Assembly (NCBI RefSeq): GCF_900107035.1 | Contig: NZ_FNOJ01000008.1 | Location: forward strand, 70,255-118,910 | Direction of reading: 5' to 3' | DNA from: Alicyclobacillus hesperidum | Lineage (GTDB): Bacteria; Bacillota; Bacilli; Alicyclobacillales; Alicyclobacillaceae | Length of the DNA stretch: 48,656 nt | Shown: in pieces, positions 42,576 through 48,656 of the stretch | Position numbering within the stretch: the stretch's first letter is position 1 | How the letters are laid out: the number at the start of each line of letters is the position of its first letter | Notes under the pieces: generated by a model | What the model saw: the letters and a program-made list of their open reading frames with translations, nothing else | The model's database searches: none | What the model was told of the DNA's origin: nothing | Translations under genes and position numbers: made by a program

Positions 42576-43871
42576 TCACCGAAACATCTGCCGCTCGGAC
42601 ATCACTTGGTTCAATCCCGAGCCTGATTTGCGAACGCGGACCGCCATCGTTAGCAAAACAGCCAATACCAGAGAAAGGGCCATGAAGATGTAGGAAGCAT
42701 TCGGGCCACCGGTTACGTTATTCAGATAACCAACGAAGTATGAACCAACGAACGAACCCAAAGCTCCCATGCAATTGATGAGCGCCATCGCCACACCAGC
42801 GACATTGCTCGGCAAAATGCTTGGGACAATCGCGAAAAACGGTCCGTAAGGTGCATACATCGCACCACCTGCGATAACGAGAAGAATAAATGACATCGCA
42901 AAATGCCCAGATCCAAGCAAATACGAGAGATAGAATGCCACCGCACCGATAAGCAACGAGATCCAAACGTAAGCCTTTCGCGTATGTGGCCGCCGGTCGG
43001 ACAGAAACGAGGTCATCAACATGAGAATCGCGGCCAATAAGTACGGCACGGACGACAGCCAGCCTGTGCTCACAATGCCCACGTGTGACGCCGCCTTAAT
43101 CATCGAGGGCAACCACAGAACAAAGCCATAGACACCAATGCTCCAAAAGAAGTATTGCAAACTGAGCAGAATAACCGGTCGGGAACAGAACGCTTCCCGA
43201 TAGTTTTTTACCTGTGCCATACCCTCTTGCTCGGCAGCGAGAGTAGTGATAATCGCCTGTTGTTCTGCTTGATTTAGCCACCTCGCTTGCTCTGGTTTAT
43301 CTTTGACCACCGCCCACCAAATCACCGCCCAAATGATGGAGGGTACGCCTTCAATGATGAACATGCCTTGCCAATGAAACCATTGAATCAAATATCCGGA
43401 TATGACCGACATCCATAAAACCGTGATGGGGTTGCCAAGAATCAGAAACGTGTTCGCGCGCGATCGCTCGCCATTGGTAAACCAGTGGCTGATAAAGATG
43501 AGCATCGCAGGCATGACAACGCTTTCAACCACACCGAGCAAAAACCTATCCACGTAGAGCAAGGGCAAGTTGGTGATCACGCCTTGCAACGATGCAAAGA
43601 TCCCCCATAGAATGAGTGCCCAGAAGACCAGCTTTTTGGCGCTGTGTTTCTTTGCGTAGTGAGCGCCGGGCACTTGGAAGAAAAAGTATCCTAAGAAAAA
43701 TAAGGAGGCCAATAGCGATGATGATGCCGCACTCATGTGTAGAGCTTGCTTCAGTCCAGCCGCCGCACCCAACCCGTAGTTGGACCTATCGAGGTATGCC
43801 AAGCTGTACGTAATGAATATCACGGGAATTAGTCTTGACCATCTTGAGCTTGGCAACGATTGATGCTCCAT
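42576..43871 (-). CDS. MFS transporter, anion:cation symporter (ACS) family
   Basis: This 431-residue, 12-TM transporter has the ACS-type start (YSLAYLDRSNYGLGAAAGL), the loop 2-3 region (VPGAHYAKKHSAKKLVFWAL) and RFLLGVVESVVMPAMLIFISHWF in TM4. This family carries organic anions such as hexuronates, glucarate, tartrate or phthalate with protons. The ATG at 43871 is ten bases from AAGGGG. A LacI-type regulator lies 197 bp upstream on the same strand, and a matching operator sits between them. Uptake of a sugar acid or similar carbon source controlled by that regulator is the best inference. Confidence 0.85.
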   Translation of the reverse strand: MEHQSLPSSRWSRLIPVIFITYSLAYLDRSNYGLGAAAGLKQALHMSAASSSLLASLFFLGYFFFQVPGAHYAKKHSAKKLVFWALILWGIFASLQGVITNLPLLYVDRFLLGVVESVVMPAMLIFISHWFTNGERSRANTFLILGNPITVLWMSVISGYLIQWFHWQGMFIIEGVPSIIWAVIWWAVVKDKPEQARWLNQAEQQAIITTLAAEQEGMAQVKNYREAFCSRPVILLSLQYFFWSIGVYGFVLWLPSMIKAASHVGIVSTGWLSSVPYLLAAILMLMTSFLSDRRPHTRKAYVWISLLIGAVAFYLSYLLGSGHFAMSFILLVIAGGAMYAPYGPFFAIVPSILPSNVAGVAMALINCMGALGSFVGSYFVGYLNNVTGGPNASYIFMALSLVLAVLLTMAVRVRKSGSGLNQVMSERQMFR

Positions 43872-44005
43872 ATGGTTCTCGCCCCTTTGACCAATGTTTC
43901 AGAGCCACACCAGGAACCCCTGATGAAGTACCATCACACACCAACTGGCGCATGGTTCAGCAAATACTTGCTCACCTCCCTTCAGACGATGTTCCGCAAT
44001 TTTTG

Positions 44006-44019
44006 TGGAATCGGTTCCA
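44006..44019. promoter_or_regulatory. LacI-type operator upstream of the MFS gene
   Basis: TGGAATCGGTTCCA has perfect TGGAA/TTCCA arms around a central CG, as in LacI/GalR sites. It shares CGGTTCCATAGA with the second site at 45165. No good promoter was seen beside it. Confidence 0.6.
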
Positions 44020-44067
44020 TAGAGGAAAAGGCCTGTTCCACTCCTTCACCTTGCTAAGGGAAAGTGA

Positions 44068-45093
44068 TTATCCTTTGGCAACCTTTGGGGTTGAGTCTCT
44101 TTCTTGCAGTGTGGAGGTGACATACAAGCGCTGTGGATCACCCGCATCACCACCCAACCGTGCAACAAGCCGCTCCGCCGCCAGGACGCCCATTTCATAC
44201 GCGGATTGAGATACCGTGGTGATGCCCACAATTTGAGCCCAATCCGGGTCATCAAAACTGATGAGCGCCACGTCGTCCGGAACACGATAGCCAAGTTGTT
44301 GCATCGCCAATGCCACTTGCAGCAATATCACCGCGTTACCCGTAAATATCGCCTTTGCGTGAGCATCCTCGCGTTCCATAAATGTTGTTAGGAAATCAGG
44401 TAATGCAGATGCCTTGCCTTCGATTTGGAAGACAATGCTTGTATGCTGCAATTTGCGGTCCGCCATAAAAGATTGGAATGCTTGAACGCGTTCCATTCTC
44501 GTGCTGATATCGGCAGTCGGCGCTGTCACATAGGCTATGCTGTTGTAACCTTGGCAAACCAAGTAGTTGAGAGCATCATATGTCGCTTGCGCATTGTCCA
44601 TGCCGACGAGATCGACATGCATGCCGGCAACCTCGCGATCGAGCAATACGACTGGCGTTTTTTCCTTTTGCAAAGCAAGCAACACGCTCTGATTGGCGCC
44701 TGTTGTATGAAGAATCAGACCGTCTATGTGATGCGACCGGAGGGTGCGAATATAGTTTTGCTCTTTGATGGGATCGTTGTCAGAATTGCAAACGAGCAGG
44801 CTGTAATGGTGCCTGTGGCAAACATCCTCTGCACCACGAAGAATGGCGGTTGTAAACGGATTGGCAATGTCCGCGACGAGGATGCCAATCAGCCTGCTTT
44901 GCTTTGCCTTCAACCCGCGCGCCATTTGACTCGGCTCGTAATGCAAAGCTTGAATGGCCTGCTCAATCTTACGATATGTTTCTTCAGAAATATATTCGGC
45001 CTGATCGCTCAGAAAACGCGACACGGTCGTCTTAGACACGCCCGCTTTTCTTGCTACGTCGGCAATGGTAGGTCGCCGCTGGCTCTCCCGCAC
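44068..45093 (-). CDS. LacI/GalR family transcriptional regulator
   Basis: This 341-residue regulator has an N-terminal HTH (PTIADVARKAGVSKTTVSRFL) and hinge helix (YEPSQMARGLKAKQSRLIG). A periplasmic-binding-protein-like sensor follows (ILVADIANPFTTAILRGAED, DGLILHTT, VVLLDREV, DVALISFDDPDWAQIV). The GTG at 45093 has GAGGTGA seven bases upstream and puts the HTH at the very N-terminus. The longer frame, from 45165, would run over the operator and was rejected. It probably represses itself and the downstream MFS gene through the paired operators. Confidence 0.9.
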   Translation of the reverse strand: MRESQRRPTIADVARKAGVSKTTVSRFLSDQAEYISEETYRKIEQAIQALHYEPSQMARGLKAKQSRLIGILVADIANPFTTAILRGAEDVCHRHHYSLLVCNSDNDPIKEQNYIRTLRSHHIDGLILHTTGANQSVLLALQKEKTPVVLLDREVAGMHVDLVGMDNAQATYDALNYLVCQGYNSIAYVTAPTADISTRMERVQAFQSFMADRKLQHTSIVFQIEGKASALPDFLTTFMEREDAHAKAIFTGNAVILLQVALAMQQLGYRVPDDVALISFDDPDWAQIVGITTVSQSAYEMGVLAAERLVARLGGDAGDPQRLYVTSTLQERDSTPKVAKG

Positions 45094-45164
45094 AGGACAA
45101 TCACCTCGGTGTGGATGGCTGCATTCTCGTTGGACTATGTCAATCTGCGTTGCAAGCGAATGCA

Positions 45165-45178
45165 TGAAACCGGTTCCA
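45165..45178. promoter_or_regulatory. LacI-type operator at the regulator's own promoter
   Basis: TGAAACCGGTTCCA, with a central CG, begins eight bases downstream of the -10 box. This position would block transcription start and implies autorepression. Confidence 0.65.
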
Positions 45179-45185
45179 TAGACCC

Positions 45186-45214
45186 AATATAAGCTTGCGA
45201 TTGAAGGGTGTCAA
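45186..45214 (-). promoter_or_regulatory. Sigma-A promoter of the LacI-type regulator gene
   Basis: A perfect TTGACA (45214-45209) and TATATT (45191-45186) are 17 bp apart on the minus strand, about 93 bp before the GTG start. Confidence 0.75.
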
Positions 45215-45381
45215 CCACCCTCTGGACGCATGTTGACGGCGAATCGACACGTTTGTTTTTGAACAGGAAACCAAGGTGATTTGCGGTACCCCGTTGCGCT
45301 TGGCGTCAGCAAACGCTAAGTTGGAAGCTGGCACTCACGGAAAGGTCGTGGTGTCAATTTGGGATGTGGGAGCCCACACGT

Positions 45382-46635
45382 ATGAATGGATTACGCCGCC
45401 AAAACCATGCACAACCACTTCCGAAAGAGTCGTATGCGTTTGTTCTCGCAAGTCTGGTCAATTCAGTGGGCAGTGCCCTCATCTGGCCGCTTACGACCAT
45501 TTATGTGCACAATGTTCTCCACCGCAACTATGCGGATGCTGGGGTTGCGCTCTTCTTCCAATCACTCGCTTCCATCGTCGGCCAGGTGATCGGCGGATCG
45601 CTATATGCCAGCCTTGGTCCCCGCAAACTGATCATCGGTTCGCTCGTATTGACTGGTTGCGCGCAGTGGACGCTCATCTTGGCCCACACGTGGCCGACCT
45701 ATGTCTGCGCCATGACCGCCAATGCCTTTCTGATTGCGATCACGATGCCCGCAGTGAACGGGTTTGTTGGACAAAGGTGGAAAACGGTGAGCACGCGGCT
45801 ATTTAATGTGATGTATGTCAGTAACAACGTAGGCGTGGCCATCGGCACCACACTTGCGGGGATTCTAGCGTCCATCTCATTTTCATTAACGTTTTTCATC
45901 AATGGCGTTTCAACGTTGTTGTTTGCCGCATTTCTCACGATATTCATGCGCCGTTTCGCAAACGATGAGTTGGAGGAGTGGCGAGGGGGCTTTGGCGCCA
46001 CGCGACAGGACAGCCCCGCGCGTTTGCTCTCGCGATACCACCTGTACGCCTGGATTGGTATTGGCTCGATGCTGGTGAATTTGGCGACATCCACCTGGAA
46101 CTCCGGCGTCGCGCCGTATCTGAATCAGGCGGGGCAGCCACCTGCTGTGTACAGCCTGTTATGGACGGTCAACGGCATACTCATTCTCGTGGGCCAACCG
46201 GTCATTGGTTTTCTCAACCGGCGCCTTACGCAGTCCCTTGCATCCCGGCTCACTGCAAGCGCTGTCTTGTATGGATGCGCGTACGTGATGATTTGGGCAA
46301 CCCATGCCACCTATGCGTTGCTCGTCGTTGGTATGGTGGTGGCCACATTTGGCGAAATGCTAATGGCACCCGCCATTCCTGCACTCATCACCGACACCGC
46401 ACGCAACAACGCCGCCTTTTATTTGGGTGTTTCCGGAGGCATCGGCAGCATTGGCCGCCTGATTGGCCCAGTTTTGTTTGGAACGTTATTCGATCACGCT
46501 GGTCTACCACCGATTCTATGGATCGCTGTCGGCGCATGCGCTGGTGCCGTGATCGCCTTTATCGTACAGCAACGGCAGGATGGTAACGTGTCACATGCCG
46601 CTTCTGGGAAAGCAGACGAAATGAGCAGCCTGTAA
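45382..46635 (+). CDS. MFS transporter, probable drug/metabolite exporter type
   Basis: This protein of about 417 residues has 12 TM segments. Features are SLVNSVGSALIWPLTTIYVHN in TM1, the A-like loop GGSLYASLGPRKLIIGSLVL, and repeat-2 GQPVIGFLNRRLTQSL and GEMLMAPAIPALITDTAR. It resembles the MdtH/YttB group. The ATG at 45382 has GGGAG nine bases upstream; the ATG at 45364 has none. It is divergent from the LacI-type gene with a 288-bp gap, so co-regulation is possible but no third operator was seen. The substrate is unknown. Confidence 0.8.
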   Translation: MNGLRRQNHAQPLPKESYAFVLASLVNSVGSALIWPLTTIYVHNVLHRNYADAGVALFFQSLASIVGQVIGGSLYASLGPRKLIIGSLVLTGCAQWTLILAHTWPTYVCAMTANAFLIAITMPAVNGFVGQRWKTVSTRLFNVMYVSNNVGVAIGTTLAGILASISFSLTFFINGVSTLLFAAFLTIFMRRFANDELEEWRGGFGATRQDSPARLLSRYHLYAWIGIGSMLVNLATSTWNSGVAPYLNQAGQPPAVYSLLWTVNGILILVGQPVIGFLNRRLTQSLASRLTASAVLYGCAYVMIWATHATYALLVVGMVVATFGEMLMAPAIPALITDTARNNAAFYLGVSGGIGSIGRLIGPVLFGTLFDHAGLPPILWIAVGACAGAVIAFIVQQRQDGNVSHAASGKADEMSSL

Positions 46636-46728
46636 CGAAACGCGCCATCCACTAGCCAGAGTGTGAATGACGCGTTCATCTTTGCACCATCACGCACAGA
46701 CCACATCCTCTAGCGGCGTCTTTCCCTG

Positions 46729-47682
46729 TCACACCAACAGTTTCCCCTCCTGCATAATCATCTCCCCATCCAGGTACAGCGTCGGCGCCAGCATGACCAC
46801 ATCCAAGTGCACCCCCGCGCTGACCGTACCGCCAAATGTCGCATTGCTGCCAAACGCCACATGTACGGTGCCAAGTGCCTTCTCGTCCTCCAAAATGACA
46901 CCTGTCAGCCTGGCTTTATCGTTCGTGCCAATCCCCAGCTCCGCCACATTCCTGGCTGCAGGCGTATCTCCAAGCATCTCCAGCCACTTGTCTGCCCCAT
47001 CGCCCTCCGCCGTGACGAGCAGTCCATCTCGCACCACCAGGCGAAGCGGACTTTTGACCAGCCCCAGACCAGCGAGCGATCCGTCCACCACGAGTTCACC
47101 TTGTGCCGATCCCTCCATTGGCGCGATAAACGCTTCCCCCGACGGCGCATTGCCAGCCTCGCCTGGATTGAGATAGACACCCGTGCTCGCAATTCCACGC
47201 CTCCCCGCCAGCGAACATGTAAATACCGCCCCATCCTTCTCGATCCGCACATCCCTCGCTGCCGTCAGCCGTTTCGCCACGCACTCGGTCAATTGGGCCA
47301 CCTTATCGAAGTCCGCCGTCATCGGGCCGTGCTCAAACATATCCTCCGTCACGCCAGGCATTGTCGCGACCCGCGCACCACATTCCGATGCGCGCCTGCG
47401 CGCCTGTGTGTGCGTGAGGGAGCGCAGGGTCGGACAAACGACGACGTCCGCCGCGGCCATCGCAACGGCAACGGCCACAGGTGGCTCTGCTCCGTTCTTG
47501 TCACGCGGCACCATTTCTATGATCATCGCCTCGGCGCCGATTTCCTTACCAGCCTGCCACAGGCTCCGGCAAATGTGATCACGCGTCCCATCCGATACAA
47601 CCAGCAGGCTTTCCCCCGCCTTCAAGTCCATCGCATGCACCAACATGTTCCGTGCCGCGTCCAATAACGCCATCGCGCTCAC
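46729..47682 (-). CDS. M29-like aminopeptidase family protein
   Basis: This 317-residue protein resembles the thermophilic aminopeptidase (M29)/NicX-type metal enzymes. The N-terminal part has LDAARNMLVHAMDLKAGESL. The metal-binding half has NAPSGEAFIAPMEGSAQGEL (with the typical GEAF glutamate), ELGIGTNDKARLTGVILEDE, GTVHVAFGSNATFGG and HLDVVM. It probably acts on short peptides in the cytoplasm, though some family members are ring-cleaving dioxygenases. The GTG at 47682 has AGGAG nine bases upstream. Its neighbours give no further clue, and no strong terminator was seen in the convergent gap. Confidence 0.82.
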   Translation of the reverse strand: MSAMALLDAARNMLVHAMDLKAGESLLVVSDGTRDHICRSLWQAGKEIGAEAMIIEMVPRDKNGAEPPVAVAVAMAAADVVVCPTLRSLTHTQARRRASECGARVATMPGVTEDMFEHGPMTADFDKVAQLTECVAKRLTAARDVRIEKDGAVFTCSLAGRRGIASTGVYLNPGEAGNAPSGEAFIAPMEGSAQGELVVDGSLAGLGLVKSPLRLVVRDGLLVTAEGDGADKWLEMLGDTPAARNVAELGIGTNDKARLTGVILEDEKALGTVHVAFGSNATFGGTVSAGVHLDVVMLAPTLYLDGEMIMQEGKLLV

Positions 47683-47770
47683 GCGTCCTTTCTCCTACAT
47701 TGCTTCAACATCACAAAGCCCCACCCGTCACCGGCTGGGGTCATCATCGCTTGCCACTGTGTGCCAGCAT

Positions 47771-48184
47771 TCAGTTGATGGTAATCGAAATGGAAATGTT
47801 CCCTTTGCCACCCTTATGCCTTGGTTCACCAAGCACGTATTTCACTTTATCGGAAACGGCCATGTAGATCCACAAGATGAACAGAACGATTTCACCCGCA
47901 TACGGCAACAGGATGAACCACAGCCAATGACCACTCTTCCCGAAGGCGTTCAGGAATTTGACATACCAGATGATTGCAAACACGATATTGGCAATCGGGA
48001 TTAAGAGAAACAACAGATTCCATGCCGACTTTCGGATGGTCCACATGTACGGAATCGCACCTAACAAGGGAATCCAGGCAAACCACCGTAAAGCCGTCCC
48101 CGCCTTACGATACAACAGAAAACTTGTCGCACTGTGAATGAGATAGGCAGCAATCATATAAAAGACAGAAAGCGCGACCACCAT
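47771..48184 (-). CDS. Small multi-pass membrane protein, possibly DUF5684-like
   Basis: The ATG at 48184 has GGGGAGG ten bases upstream, which was preferred to the ATG at 48226 without a site. The 137-residue product has about four TM helices. The middle reads LRWFAWIPLLGAIPYMW and LIPIANIVFAIIWYVKFLNA, with FGKSGHWLWFILLP, like the short pattern of DUF5684 proteins. The C-terminus is a hydrophilic Lys/Gly tail. The function is unknown. Confidence 0.65.
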   Translation of the reverse strand: MVVALSVFYMIAAYLIHSATSFLLYRKAGTALRWFAWIPLLGAIPYMWTIRKSAWNLLFLLIPIANIVFAIIWYVKFLNAFGKSGHWLWFILLPYAGEIVLFILWIYMAVSDKVKYVLGEPRHKGGKGNISISITIN

Positions 48185-48460
48185 AAATAGAAACCCTCCC
48201 CAACCCACAATGTATTCTCTATACATGATAGCGGCAGTGTACCATAATATGTTTGGATGAGGTTATTATTGGTTGTTTTATTTTTGTAAACACCTTCTGC
48301 CGCGCTGCTCTCACGTTCGTTTCCAATCGAGTAGACCAGCTATGTAATGTCAAGTCCTTTATCGAGTCTTAGAGCAATGAAGGGGATGAGTTTTAGGTTG
48401 CACGGAACCAAGCCTGTTTCAGGGAAACAGACGGTGATCCGAATATTCATTTGCACTTTT

Positions 48461-48656
48461 TCAAGCTATCGGTTCATACGGTTTGCGATCTCGCAATACC
48501 GCATGAATCACATACGTTAACTTGCGTGCAACGGCTCCAGTGGCGGCTAGGGGATGCTTTCCTTCCGCCCGCTTCTGTTCGTAAAAGGCTTTTAGAATTG
48601 GGTTGTGTGTTTTTGCGACGCTCGCAGCCAACCAGATTGCCCTGCGCAAATAGGGC
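48461..48656 (-). mobile_element. IS110-type transposase, C-terminal part cut by window edge
   Basis: The last 65 codons of a leftward gene read PYLRRAIWLAASVAKTHN, AFYEQKRAEGKHPLAATGAV and LTYVIHAVLRDRKPYE. This is the conserved C-terminal (transposase_20) domain of IS110/IS1111 elements, which use a DEDD plus serine active site. The frame is open to the window edge, so whether the element is intact cannot be judged. A CTGTTTC/GAAACAG hairpin lies about 40 bp after the stop (near 48417-48433). IS110 elements lack long terminal inverted repeats, so the element's end was not defined. Confidence 0.85.

Noticed and set aside
43704-43960. Small overlapping frame (about 55 codons) at the 5' end of the ACS transporter gene
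   Set aside because: Its ATG is about 20 bases from the nearest ribosome binding site, it overlaps the transporter in another frame, and it has no recognisable domain.

Overview
The window looks like chromosomal DNA from a spore-former-type Bacillota of moderately high GC, most likely Alicyclobacillaceae or a close relative. This is inferred from B. subtilis-like arginine catabolism genes (rocA/D/G/F, RocR, SigL), AGGAGG-type ribosome binding sites with frequent GTG and TTG starts, a c-di-AMP riboswitch on an osmolyte transporter, and Gram-positive type IV pilus genes without a secretin. No rRNA or tRNA genes were seen. The only mobile DNA is a partial IS110-type transposase at the right edge.

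Layout. 1-4.1 kb: a leftward operon of three secreted envelope proteins (DUF4855; stalk modules with an SLH-like segment; peptidoglycan-binding plus stalk modules), cut by the window edge. 4.1-5.0 kb: a gene-free stretch with a strong promoter, a candidate small RNA with terminator and a palindromic operator, then a small His-rich protein. 5.0-14.9 kb: a self-contained sigma-54 arginine/ornithine catabolism module. An amino acid permease and rpoN read left; a RocR-like activator lies between two identical sigma-54 promoters; rocA-rocD-rocG-rocF read right. Because rpoN follows the permease behind one of these promoters, sigma-54 probably feeds back on its own synthesis. 15.0-18.7 kb: an MscS channel and a three-gene OpuC-type transporter behind a c-di-AMP riboswitch, together an osmotic response block. 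19.1-25.3 kb: a lipoprotein, a GH95 fucosidase with a membrane glycosyltransferase, and a decayed STAND ATPase joined to the tail of a berberine-bridge oxidase. 25.4-28.6 kb: an RND exporter.

28.8-38.5 kb: a type IV pilus locus. Prepilin peptidase and pilT read right; pilB, pilC, the major pilin, three minor pilins and pilM, pilN, pilO read left; the two groups meet tail to tail with a 19-bp overlap. It is followed by a secreted retropepsin-like protein that carries stalk-like repeats. 39.9-41.5 kb: homoserine dehydrogenase and aspartate 1-decarboxylase (panD), separated by a strong terminator. 41.8-48.7 kb: an almost perfect heptad-repeat coiled-coil protein, an ACS-family MFS transporter with its LacI-type regulator and two matching operators, a second MFS transporter, an M29-like aminopeptidase, a small membrane protein and the IS110 fragment.

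All family assignments come from reading motifs by eye; no database search was run. Starts were moved from the longest frame wherever a ribosome binding site clearly favoured an internal start.
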